A DNA stretch of 13,594 nt from an uncultured Neisseriaceae bacterium. GTDB lineage: Bacteria > Pseudomonadota > Gammaproteobacteria > Burkholderiales > UBA11063. The stretch's first letter is position 1, and the number at the start of each line of letters is the position of its first letter. The stretch spans positions 1-13,594 of the forward strand of contig CAITEL010000264.1 in assembly GCA_903891375.1 (NCBI GenBank), given 5' to 3'. A program made the position numbers and the translations under genes. Shown in pieces: positions 6,616 through 13,594 of this stretch. The notes beneath the pieces are model-generated. The model was not told where the DNA came from. It did not search any database and saw only the letters and a program-made list of their open reading frames with translations.

Positions 6616-7209
6616 TTAAGGTATAATAGTGGACGCTATACGTATGGCTAAAACCATCGTTTATTTTGGACACATTCCGATATTATAGCATACCTATTTT
6701 TGATTTTTGTTGTCCAATTACTGAAATTTTACATTTACAATGGCATAATTTCTCCCAAGGGAATAATCAATAAAAATCTAATTACAGCACAAAAACGTGG
6801 AATATTGCGCGTATTATTCTCTTTGCTTCTGCCAGAAAACACTCAAAGCGCTATTATTAAAAAAATAAACTCTTCTGCACGTTATTCAGATCTGAGAAAA
6901 GCATTGTGTGAATAAAAATTAATATTTATATGTGAGTACGCTTATTCCATTTAACAATCAGTAACTTCATCGCAATTAATAATCATACGGCATATATATC
7001 TAAAAATGGTATAATAATGGGGCGGTCAGAAGTGTATGATAAATGAGTGCTATTAATTACAGTATAAATATGTAGCAGTTACTAAATCAATTTCAATTTA
7101 TGTTACAGTGAATACAAAAAAATATCTCACATTAATGTCACTACTGGGTGTACCCTCGCAACTATCTAACAACTCATTTGATTAACTTACATAAGAAAGT
7201 TTCATAGCT
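6616..7209. other. Interval without a convincing gene; probable upstream region of dnaE
   Basis: The left end (6616-6680) abruptly ends the Ig-like frame and contains AAGGTATAATAGTGGAC and, about 35 bases on, TTTTGGACACATT, plus a small ATGG/CCAT stem. This looks like a junction of an inserted or deleted element. A 71-codon frame at 6700-6915 (+) begins with TTG, has no ribosome site, and its product (containing ARYSDLRKALCE) is not recognised. It may be a relic. Bases 6916-7209 are AT-rich and carry an extended -10 promoter at 7007-7015. Confidence 0.35.
7007..7015 (+). promoter_or_regulatory. Extended -10 promoter upstream of dnaE
   Basis: TGGTATAAT is a perfect TATAAT with TGn extension, and no good -35 hexamer is visible. 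It lies about 195 bases before the dnaE ATG with no gene between, implying a long 5' leader if it is the dnaE promoter. No other strong plus-strand candidate was seen closer. Confidence 0.4.
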
Positions 7210-10200
7210 ATGGCAAATTTCATTCATTTAAGAACACATTCCGAATTTTCGGTTACGGATAGTTTAATCCGCATCAAAGATTTAGTTAAAACAGTTAAAC
7301 AAGATAACATGGTGGCTGTGGCTTTAACTGATTTACATAATATGTTTGGCTTTGTAAAATTTTATAAAGAATGTAGTGTTAAAGGTATTAAACCTATTAT
7401 AGGGGCTGAGGTAAATGTAATTGCAACAGATACCTTCAAATATAAAATTCTGGTGTTAGTTAAAAATATCGTTGGGTTAAATATTTTAAATGAACTAATT
7501 ACTCGGGCGTATATTGAAAATAAAATCTTAGATATTCCATACATTAAAGAAGAGTGGTTATTAAATAATACCTATCATGATTTGATTATTCTGTCTGGCG
7601 GTGTATATGGAGATATTGGTGAATTAATTATTCAAAAAAAACTTAAAGAGGCTCAGGCTAAAGCAAAAGCTTGGTTAAAAAGCTTTCCTGATAATTATTA
7701 TATTGAGTTACAGCGATTTTCTAAAAATGAAGTAAATGTGGTAGTATCAGAATCAGTACAAATAGCCTATAATTTACAAATACCAGTTGTGGCAACACAC
7801 CCAGTGCAATTTATGCAAGCAACTGATTATATCGCACATGAGGTGCGGGTATGTATTGCGGATGGTGATACACTTGAAAATGACTCTCGAATTAAAAAAT
7901 TTACCCAAGATCAATATTTCTTAACTCAAGCACAGATGCTTGAACGATTTAGCGATATTCCTGTTGCGTTAGAAAACACCCTTGCAATTGCAAAGAAGTG
8001 TAATGTTGAACTAACTTTTGGTAAGTATTTCTTGCCTGATTTTGCTGTTACTAACGGTGTGGGTATTGATAGTTATTTGCGTACACTGGCGAGTCAAGGG
8101 TTAACTAAAAGATTGGCTGAAATCACTACCGAGGGTGAGCTTATTGTGGATACTCAAATTTATCAAGAACGTTTAAATATTGAAATAGAAACCATTAACT
8201 CAATGGGGTTTGCTGGGTATTTTTTAATTGTGGCTGATTTTATTAATTGGGCAAAAGAAAACAACATTCCAGTTGGGCCAGGTAGAGGCTCTGGAGCTGG
8301 TTCTTTAGTTGCGTTTGCATTAGGTATCACGGATGTTGAGCCGTTACGCTACGGCTTACTTTTTGAGCGATTTTTGAATCCAGAGCGGGTATCTATGCCT
8401 GACTTTGATATTGATTTTTGTCAAGAAAAACGTGAATTAGTTATTGAGTATGTTAAAAACAAATATGGGGCAGATGCGGTGGCGCAGATTGCTACTTTTG
8501 GTACCATGTCCTCAAAGGCGGTAATTAAAGATGTGGGGCGAGCGTTGAACTTGTCTTATGGTTTATGTGATTCTTTATCCAAATTAATTTTAAACACCCC
8601 TGCAAAAAGTTATGGTCTATTGGATGCTTGTGAACAATTTCCTGATTTAAAAGTTAGGATTGATAATGCGGATGAGGATGTTAAGCGCTTATGGGGGCTA
8701 TCCTTGCAGTTGGAAGATTTAACTAGAAACGTAGGTAAACATGCTGCAGGTGTCCTGATAGCACCAAGTAAATTAACTGATTTTTGTCCACTTTATGTTG
8801 CGGATGGAATGCAAACTTCACAATTAGATAAGGATGATGTTGAAACAGTTGGTTTAGTTAAATTTGACTTTTTGGGGCTACGTAATTTAACTATTATTCA
8901 AGAAGCAATAGTGAATATCAAGAAATTATATGGTAAAGAGCTAAGGCTATGCCAATATGATTTTAAAGACAAGGCTGTATATGAGTTATTGCAAAGTGGA
9001 AACACATCAGCAGTATTTCAGTTAGAATCTCCAGGAATGAAACGGGTACTAGTTAAGCTTGAGCCAGATAGATTTGAAGATATTATTGCTTTGTTGGCAT
9101 TATATCGTCCAGGTCCGCTTGGTTCTGGTATGGTGGATGATTTTATTCGACGTAAAAAAGGAATAGATGTACCTAATTATTTTCATGATGATCTAAAGAC
9201 TTGCTTAGAATCAACTTATGGTGTTATTGTATATCAAGAACAAGTAATGCAGATTTCTCAAATTATAGGTGGATATACATTAGGTGGTGCAGATTTATTG
9301 CGTAGAGCGATGGGCAAGAAAAAGCCAGAAGAAATGGCAAAGCATAAAAACATTTTTATTGAGGGCGCATTAAAGAAAGGTTATACAGAAGAGTTAGCTG
9401 TAGAATTATTTGACTTAATGGCTATGTTTGCTGAGTATGGGTTTAATAAATCACATAGTGCTGCGTATGCTGTTGTTTCTTACCATACTGCATATTTAAA
9501 AGCACATTATTTAACTTGTTTTATGGCGGCGACATTATCTTCAGAATTGGATAAAACAGATAAGTTATATGAATTTTATCAAGATTGTTTAGATAATGAC
9601 ATTACATTACTACCTCCTGATATCAATGAGTCAGAATACCGCTTCATTCCTACGAGTGATACAACGATTCGTTATGCTTTAGGGGCAGTAAAGGGGGTGG
9701 GTAAAAATGTAGTAGATTTAATAGGAGCTGAACGTGAAGCCAATGGAAAATTTTTGAGCTTTGTGGATTTTTGTAGGCGAGTAGATAAAAAGGTTATTAA
9801 TAAAAAAACGTTAGAGAGTTTAGTTAAAGCTGGTTGTTTTGATAATTTAGAAATTAATCGGGCAAAGTTATATAATGGAATTGCCTTTGTGTTAGATAGT
9901 GTGGGCAAATCCCAAGCGAATATTAATCAAGGTTCATTATTTGATGATATATTTACTGATGATGGTAATGCGGTACTAACTAATGCGCTGATATTAGAAG
10001 ATGTTGCAGATTGGGGAGTAAAAGACAAGCTTAAGATGGAAAAACAAGCAATTGGATACTATTTTAGTGCTAGCTTGTTTGATGAGTATAAAGAGTTAGT
10101 CAATAAATTAAATATTTTACCATTGACCACGTATAATTTGGATAACGAGGATATGCAAGATGTGGTGAATTCACGTAGTCGTGATAGAAAAAAAATATTA

Positions 10201-10674
10201 GTTTGTGGGGTTATAAACAATATAGGTTCACGTCCACTTAAAAAAGGTGGTAAGGTATATTTTATTAATATTGAGGATGATGCAGGAGATTTGGAGTTTG
10301 TTATTTTTAACGATGAATACGAGAAATACAAAGAGTTAATAAAAATTGATGAATGTGTATTTATTGAGGGTGAGTTGATGTATGATTCATTTAGGGAACA
10401 AATTAAAATTACTGCCAAAAGTATTTATACGTTTGATGATATTTTAACTGAGCAAGTAAAACGCATTACTTTAAATATTAATCATGAGATAGACATTGAG
10501 GCTTTAAAACCAATGATAATGGCGGATGGAAATGCAAAAGTGATTGCGTACTATACAAATGATCAGGCTAAATGTAGGTTAGAGTTTAGTGATGGGCATA
10601 AATTTGTAGCAAGCTATCCAAATCTAGAACGGTTAACTGCATTGGTAGGTAAGCATGCATGGTCAATTAATTAA
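7210..10674 (+). CDS. dnaE: DNA polymerase III subunit alpha
   Basis: This is the replicative polymerase catalytic subunit, synthesising DNA at the fork within the Pol III core and holoenzyme. At 1154 residues it is full length (E. coli is 1160). The N-terminal PHP domain starts at HLRTHSEFS (6-14), followed by ALTDLHNMFGFVKFY and GIKPIIGAEV. The polymerase active site shows PGRGSGAGS (357-365) and PDFDIDF (397-403), with Asp400 and Asp402, plus Asp553 in VKFDFLGL, equivalent to E. coli D401, D403 and D555. Further conserved blocks are VGKHAAGVLIAP, YRPGPLGSGM and FNKSHSAAYA. A beta-clamp binding peptide QGSLF (907-911) precedes the C-terminal OB fold (about 996-1065). The ATG follows a modest AAGAAAG ribosome site. 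A Fic remnant begins 12 bases after the stop. No defect is seen. Confidence 0.98.
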   Translation: MANFIHLRTHSEFSVTDSLIRIKDLVKTVKQDNMVAVALTDLHNMFGFVKFYKECSVKGIKPIIGAEVNVIATDTFKYKILVLVKNIVGLNILNELITRAYIENKILDIPYIKEEWLLNNTYHDLIILSGGVYGDIGELIIQKKLKEAQAKAKAWLKSFPDNYYIELQRFSKNEVNVVVSESVQIAYNLQIPVVATHPVQFMQATDYIAHEVRVCIADGDTLENDSRIKKFTQDQYFLTQAQMLERFSDIPVALENTLAIAKKCNVELTFGKYFLPDFAVTNGVGIDSYLRTLASQGLTKRLAEITTEGELIVDTQIYQERLNIEIETINSMGFAGYFLIVADFINWAKENNIPVGPGRGSGAGSLVAFALGITDVEPLRYGLLFERFLNPERVSMPDFDIDFCQEKRELVIEYVKNKYGADAVAQIATFGTMSSKAVIKDVGRALNLSYGLCDSLSKLILNTPAKSYGLLDACEQFPDLKVRIDNADEDVKRLWGLSLQLEDLTRNVGKHAAGVLIAPSKLTDFCPLYVADGMQTSQLDKDDVETVGLVKFDFLGLRNLTIIQEAIVNIKKLYGKELRLCQYDFKDKAVYELLQSGNTSAVFQLESPGMKRVLVKLEPDRFEDIIALLALYRPGPLGSGMVDDFIRRKKGIDVPNYFHDDLKTCLESTYGVIVYQEQVMQISQIIGGYTLGGADLLRRAMGKKKPEEMAKHKNIFIEGALKKGYTEELAVELFDLMAMFAEYGFNKSHSAAYAVVSYHTAYLKAHYLTCFMAATLSSELDKTDKLYEFYQDCLDNDITLLPPDINESEYRFIPTSDTTIRYALGAVKGVGKNVVDLIGAEREANGKFLSFVDFCRRVDKKVINKKTLESLVKAGCFDNLEINRAKLYNGIAFVLDSVGKSQANINQGSLFDDIFTDDGNAVLTNALILEDVADWGVKDKLKMEKQAIGYYFSASLFDEYKELVNKLNILPLTTYNLDNEDMQDVVNSRSRDRKKILVCGVINNIGSRPLKKGGKVYFINIEDDAGDLEFVIFNDEYEKYKELIKIDECVFIEGELMYDSFREQIKITAKSIYTFDDILTEQVKRITLNINHEIDIEALKPMIMADGNAKVIAYYTNDQAKCRLEFSDGHKFVASYPNLERLTALVGKHAWSIN

Positions 10675-10686
10675 AAAACAAGGTAG

Positions 10687-10878
10687 ATGTTGATGAAATT
10701 GGGTTATCCAACAGTTATTATTGACGTTGAAAGTAAAGGGCGTTATTGTGATGCCTTGGATAAAGGTCATATGAGTGGTGACTATCATGATTTTATAAAA
10801 TTTATAGCTGAAAAAACAGAAGAGGCATTGCGTTTTTATTTAATGATTATCCGTCAAAATACTGAAGAAAGAAAATGA
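10687..10878 (+). pseudogene. C-terminal remnant of a Fic-family protein
   Basis: The 63 codons read LMKLGYPTVII, then RYCDALDKGHMSGDYHDFIKFIAEKTEEAL, the typical tail of Fic-domain proteins (LMxxGYPPxII, xxYYxALxxA...GDxxPFIxFI). Complete Fic proteins carry HPFxxGNGR upstream, the motif that transfers AMP or another nucleotide moiety to target proteins. That motif and the rest of the domain are absent, and a TAG lies in frame directly before the ATG. So it cannot be an active Fic enzyme. It starts 12 bases after dnaE, and its TGA overlaps the ATG of the MFS gene (ATGA). Translation of the remnant may therefore have been kept because it couples ribosomes to the transporter. It might alternatively be a genuine short peptide, but the match to a Fic tail makes a relic more likely. 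Confidence 0.7.
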
Positions 10879-12260
10879 ATCCACAACCCACCAAAATGAC
10901 ATTCAAACAAATACTAAATATTGCAGTAGTTTCAGCTATGCTTTTATTAGAAAACATGGATACTAATATAATTAATATTGCGGTGCCTACGATAGCCAAG
11001 AGTTTACACACTCATCCATTAGAATTAAAATTGGCGATAACAAGTTATTTAATAAGTTTAGCTATTTTCGTACCGATAAGCGGTTGGGTGGCTGATAAAT
11101 TTGGCACGCAGAAAACTTTATTTTGTTCTATTTTAGGATTTTCTGTATTATCTATTTGTTGTGGGTTATCCCAATCTTTAACCCAATTAGTAATATTTCG
11201 GTTTTTACAAGGTATTTCTGGGGCATTTATGATGCCTGTGGGTAGATTATTACTTTTAAAAGTATTTGGTAAGAAAGAATTGGTAAAAGTATTTATTCTA
11301 ATGGCGATGCCAGGTGTTTTAGGGCCATTATTGGCGCCATTGGTGGGTGGCTTAATTGTAGCGCATCTACATTGGGGGTATATTTTTGGGGTTAATGTTC
11401 CAATTGGTATCATGGGTTTATTTATAACACATAAGTACGTGGATAATTTTACGGAAAAGGTGAATATCTTTAATTGGGCAGCATTTATTTGGTTGGGATT
11501 ACTTTTAGCTATTGCGTCTTTGACTCTTGATACTATATTTTATCCACTGGCAATGAGTTCACGCATAATTTTATTGATTTTGATTGTTGTGTGTCTATTT
11601 GTATATATAAAGATAGAAAAAAAATCAGTAAACCAGGTGGTCAACTATAAGCTTTTTAGTATTAGGACTTTTCGTTTGTGTTTTATGAGTAATATTGCAT
11701 TACGTATAGCATTTGGTGGTAGGGCCTTTGTTTTAGGGTTGTATTTGCAGTTGGCATTGGGTTTGTCACCATTACATGCTGGTTATATGTTATCAAGTGC
11801 TGCTTTAGGATTATTTTCTGGGAGAATGCTCATAAAAAGAATATTGCCGCATTTTGGCTTTAGAAAATTATTAATCTATGCAAATGTGGCTGCAGTTGTG
11901 ACATCCGTAATGTATCTGTTTATTTTAAAAGCCAATTTCTGGGCATTAATTATAATAGTTAGTAATTCTTTTTTTACCACCATGGTATTTATTTTATTGA
12001 ATACATTATTTTTTGCTGATGTGCCTGAAAGACACTACGCATCTGCCACCAGTATTTCTAATACCATTCAGCAGTTATTTAATTCGTTTGGAGTAACAGC
12101 GTTAGCAACAATATTGTTTATGGCAAATCTAGTTTTACCACATTTTAGCTATAAAGTGTTTATGATTGCATTTATGTCTATTGCTGTAATTGGTGTAATA
12201 TTACAATTACTTTTACTAAAACTTAGACCACATGATGGCGACAATTTATTAACTAAATAA
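10875..12260 (+). CDS. MFS transporter, DHA2-type multidrug exporter
   Basis: This 461-residue inner-membrane protein has roughly 14 hydrophobic segments, matching the DHA2 (EmrB/QacA-like) drug:H+ antiporter group. Motifs: the TM1 signature MDTNIINIAVPTIA (28-41), motif A GWVADKFGTQ (70-79) in the loop after TM2, motif B with Arg109 in FRFLQG, and the antiporter motif C GVLGPLLAPLVGG (147-159) in TM5. It resembles HsrA/YieO-like members, but the substrate cannot be told. No membrane-fusion partner (EmrA-like) or regulator is adjacent. The ATG overlaps the stop of the Fic remnant (ATGA), with purine-rich GAAGAAAG upstream, so it is probably co-transcribed with dnaE or its remnant and translationally coupled. 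A dispersed repeat follows its stop and may act as a 3' structure. Confidence 0.88.
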   Translation: MNPQPTKMTFKQILNIAVVSAMLLLENMDTNIINIAVPTIAKSLHTHPLELKLAITSYLISLAIFVPISGWVADKFGTQKTLFCSILGFSVLSICCGLSQSLTQLVIFRFLQGISGAFMMPVGRLLLLKVFGKKELVKVFILMAMPGVLGPLLAPLVGGLIVAHLHWGYIFGVNVPIGIMGLFITHKYVDNFTEKVNIFNWAAFIWLGLLLAIASLTLDTIFYPLAMSSRIILLILIVVCLFVYIKIEKKSVNQVVNYKLFSIRTFRLCFMSNIALRIAFGGRAFVLGLYLQLALGLSPLHAGYMLSSAALGLFSGRMLIKRILPHFGFRKLLIYANVAAVVTSVMYLFILKANFWALIIIVSNSFFTTMVFILLNTLFFADVPERHYASATSISNTIQQLFNSFGVTALATILFMANLVLPHFSYKVFMIAFMSIAVIGVILQLLLLKLRPHDGDNLLTK

Positions 12261-12307
12261 ACAATGCATTTTCATATCTGCATGCCCTTTAAAAGGGAAA
12301 TGCGACC

Positions 12308-12422
12308 TTATATACTTAACACTGGCATGTGTGTTGAGCTTTTTCCATTTTCGCTCCTGATGTACGAGAGTTACACGGCGTCGCTCATCAAAAACCTCAA
12401 TTTGTGCCCGTGCTAAGTATAT
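12308..12422. repeat. Dispersed palindromic repeat, copy 2 (MITE-like)
   Basis: This copy of about 115 bp is bounded by TTATATACTTAACACTGG on the left and CCGTGCTAAGTATAT (12408-12422) on the right. The right end is the exact reverse complement of the left end of copy 1 (1658-1672). Shared internal blocks: GCTCCTGATGTAC (12353-12365), TACACGGCGTCGC (12372-12384) and ATCAAAAACCTCAA (12387-12400). It lies between the convergent MFS and orn genes, touching neither, and could serve as a bidirectional terminator or processing site. A small inverted repeat CCCTTT/AAAGGG at 12283-12295 precedes it. Confidence 0.75.
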
Positions 12423-12428
12423 GTAGGA

Positions 12429-12995
12429 TTATTTAATAAATAAATACTCTCGATAATGTTTTAATTCATTAATTGATTCAAAAATATCGGCTAATGCTTC
12501 GTGTTTGTTTTGTTTTTTGAAACTATTGTAGATTGATGGGTGCCAACGTTTAGCTAGTTCTTTTAAGGTGCTAACATCAAGGTTTCTGTAGTGTAGATGT
12601 TCCTCGAGTTTTGGCATAAATTTAGTGACAAATTTGCGATCTTGATATATGGTGTTACCACATAACGGTGATTTACCTTTAATGGTGTGTGTAGCTATTA
12701 GTTTTAATATTTCATTTTCTACTTGAGCTACATTGTATGTTGAAACTTTGACTCGATCGATTAATCCAGTTTTCGTATGCGTGTTAACATTCCACTTATC
12801 CATTTTCTTTAATTCATCTTCTGCTTGGAATATTGCATAACTCGGCGATTGAGCTAATGTATTTAAATCACCATCAGTAATTACGACTGCAACTTCAAGA
12901 ATAACATTTTGGTTGTGGTCAAGACCAGTCATTTCCATATCTAACCAAACCAAGTTATGTTCTTTTTTTGAAATATTATTACTGCTATCCGCCAT
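12429..12995 (-). CDS. orn: Oligoribonuclease (3'-5' exoribonuclease of short RNAs)
   Basis: Orn degrades two- to five-base RNA leftovers to mononucleotides, finishing RNA turnover and removing pGpG, and is essential in many gammaproteobacteria. The protein has the DEDDh fold: Asp19 and Glu21 in VWLDMEMTGLD, Asp119 in GNTIYQDRKF, then His165 and Asp170 in KHEALADIFESI. The family ending REYLF is present. Length is 188 residues from the ATG at 12995 (E. coli 181). The frame stays open 22 codons further up to 13061, but that stretch lies in the tRNA gene and is not part of the protein. The ribosome site is weak (GAAAGA, about 6 bases upstream). It lies 32 bases downstream of tRNA-Ile2 on the same strand and is probably transcribed from the tRNA promoter. 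Confidence 0.96.
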   Translation of the reverse strand: MADSSNNISKKEHNLVWLDMEMTGLDHNQNVILEVAVVITDGDLNTLAQSPSYAIFQAEDELKKMDKWNVNTHTKTGLIDRVKVSTYNVAQVENEILKLIATHTIKGKSPLCGNTIYQDRKFVTKFMPKLEEHLHYRNLDVSTLKELAKRWHPSIYNSFKKQNKHEALADIFESINELKHYREYLFIK

Positions 12996-13027
12996 ATTGA
13001 GTCTTTCAGAGGTGCAATGAGTAAAAA

Positions 13028-13104
13028 TGGTGGGCCCTGCTGGACTCGAACCAGCGACCAAAGGATTATGAGTCCTCTGCTCTAACCAACTGAGCTAAGA
13101 GCCC
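13028..13104 (-). tRNA. tRNA-Ile2, anticodon CAU (lysidine-modified, reads AUA)
   Basis: A 77-nt cloverleaf with encoded 3' CCA: acceptor GGGCTCT pairs with AGGGCCC (one G-U), D arm GCTC...GAGC, anticodon arm GAGGA-CTCATAA-TCCTT, T arm GCTGG-TTCGAGT-CCAGC. The anticodon is CAT, which by itself would suggest methionine. However, the body TTGGTCGCTGGTTC..GTCCAGCAGGG matches the E. coli tRNA-Ile2 I remember and not elongator tRNA-Met. TilS would convert C34 to lysidine so that it reads AUA, a frequent codon in this AT-rich genome. It is located directly upstream of orn. Confidence 0.9.
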
Positions 13105-13119
13105 TCAGATGAGGAATAG

Positions 13120-13149
13120 ATTATGCCATAAAATACCTTAAATTTGCAA
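13120..13149 (-). promoter_or_regulatory. Promoter of tRNA-Ile2 (and probably orn)
   Basis: On the minus strand, -35 TTGCAA (13149-13144) is separated by 18 bases from -10 CATAAT (13125-13120), which is preceded by TGG as in extended -10 promoters. Transcription would start about 9 bases before the mature tRNA 5' end. It lies in the gap after the Nudix gene. Confidence 0.5.
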
Positions 13150-13173
13150 CAAAATTTTTAAAAAAAATCATAA

Positions 13174-13594
13174 CTATTTGTGAGTATAATTAATTTTGTT
13201 TAAATATCCTAAATATAACATGATGCCAGATAGGGTTTTACTATCTTCTATTTCACCATTATATGCCATTTCCATTAACGTATTAAAAGGCATTATTGTT
13301 GTTTCTAAAAATTCACCATCATCAAGTTTTGTGTTACCGCTGGTTAAATCAGTTGCTAAAAAATAAATTATTTTTTCAGTGGAATAACCAATACAGGGTA
13401 GACAAGTACCTAATTCAATCCAGTTTAATGCAGTGTACCCAGTTTCTTCTTTAAACTCTCGTTGAGCACATAGTAGAGGAGATTCATTAATTTCAAGTTT
13501 ACCAGCTGGTAATTCAAGTATGATTTTTGCCACTGGATAGCGGTATTGGTATTCAAGAATGATTTCGTTATTGTCAGTGATGGCAATGATACAA
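13174..13594 (-). CDS. Nudix hydrolase, ADP-ribose pyrophosphatase-like (N-terminus beyond right edge)
   Basis: The frame enters from the right window edge and is open for 139 visible residues to TAG 13174-13176. It contains a perfect Nudix box, GX5EX7REXXEEXGX: Gly and Glu in GKLEINE, then REFKEETGY, which binds Mg2+ and the pyrophosphate. The preceding sequence EYQYRYPVAKIILELPAGKLE is typical of ADP-ribose/NDP-sugar pyrophosphatases (NudF/NrtR-type: YR.....ELPAG), which hydrolyse ADP-ribose to AMP and ribose 5-phosphate. The GTG at 13533 is an internal valine codon, not a start, because the homology continues upstream of it to the edge. It lies upstream of tRNA-Ile2 and orn on the same strand. 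Family call sure; exact substrate moderate. Confidence 0.85.
   Translation of the reverse strand, partial: CIIAITDNNEIILEYQYRYPVAKIILELPAGKLEINESPLLCAQREFKEETGYTALNWIELGTCLPCIGYSTEKIIYFLATDLTSGNTKLDDGEFLETTIMPFNTLMEMAYNGEIEDSKTLSGIMLYLGYLNKINYTHK

Noticed and set aside
6700..6915. Possible 71-codon plus-strand gene
   Set aside because: TTG start, no ribosome site, unrecognised product and decayed surroundings; mentioned only as a possible relic in the interval entry.
7362..7544. Minus-strand frame inside dnaE
   Set aside because: It is antisense to well-conserved PHP-domain coding sequence.
9672..10418. Two minus-strand frames inside dnaE (9672-9908 and 10059-10418)
   Set aside because: Both are antisense shadows of dnaE with low-complexity products.
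11045..11413. Minus-strand frame inside the MFS gene
   Set aside because: It is antisense to conserved transporter motifs and no domain is seen.
12996..13061. N-terminal extension of Orn
   Set aside because: These codons lie partly within the tRNA gene and precede the conserved Orn start; the ATG at 12995 gives the family length.
1..13594. CRISPR array, phage attachment site or complete insertion sequence
   Set aside because: No regularly spaced direct repeats, integrase or intact transposase were seen; the repeats found are palindromic and dispersed.

Overview
The window looks like chromosome of a low-GC gammaproteobacterium. DnaE is a full-length proteobacterial Pol III alpha with a clamp-binding QxxLF peptide, an oligoribonuclease (Orn) of the beta/gamma-proteobacterial type is present, and a tRNA-Ile2(CAU) with encoded CCA closely resembles my recollection of the enterobacterial one. 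The genus cannot be fixed from the sequence. Many broken genes (a truncated Fic protein, a headless AAA/DUF4143 protein, a shattered surface protein and a frameshifted zinc-ribbon gene) suggest an eroding, possibly host-associated genome.

Layout. Positions 1-59 (minus) hold the first codons of an Rpn/PD-(D/E)XK nuclease-type gene that leaves the window. Positions 60-525 are mostly non-coding. Positions 526-838 hold a small double-zinc-ribbon protein whose frame is broken at a G6 tract. Positions 961-4023 carry three plus-strand genes: a YhhN/TMEM86-type lysoplasmalogenase, a fatty-acid-hydroxylase-superfamily membrane protein resembling alkylglycerol monooxygenase, and a class-3 fatty aldehyde dehydrogenase. 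Together they read as an ether-lipid (plasmalogen/alkylglycerol) breakdown pathway: two enzymes would release fatty aldehyde and the third would oxidise it to fatty acid.

Positions 4142-7209 are a decayed accessory region. It contains a DUF4143 remnant, an orphan promoter-like stretch, a minus-strand beta-propeller fragment, a minus-strand Ig-like-repeat fragment broken from it at a 16-bp palindrome, and about 600 bases without a convincing gene. Positions 7210-10674 are dnaE, followed by a 63-codon Fic C-terminal remnant coupled by ATGA to a DHA2-type MFS exporter (10875-12260).

On the minus strand at the right end are orn, tRNA-Ile2 with its own promoter, and a Nudix hydrolase (ADP-ribose pyrophosphatase-like) cut by the window edge. 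A roughly 110-bp palindromic repeat occurs twice (1658-1766 and 12308-12422), with an isolated end at 4963-4985. One copy lies inside the lipid operon and supplies the last codons of its first gene.
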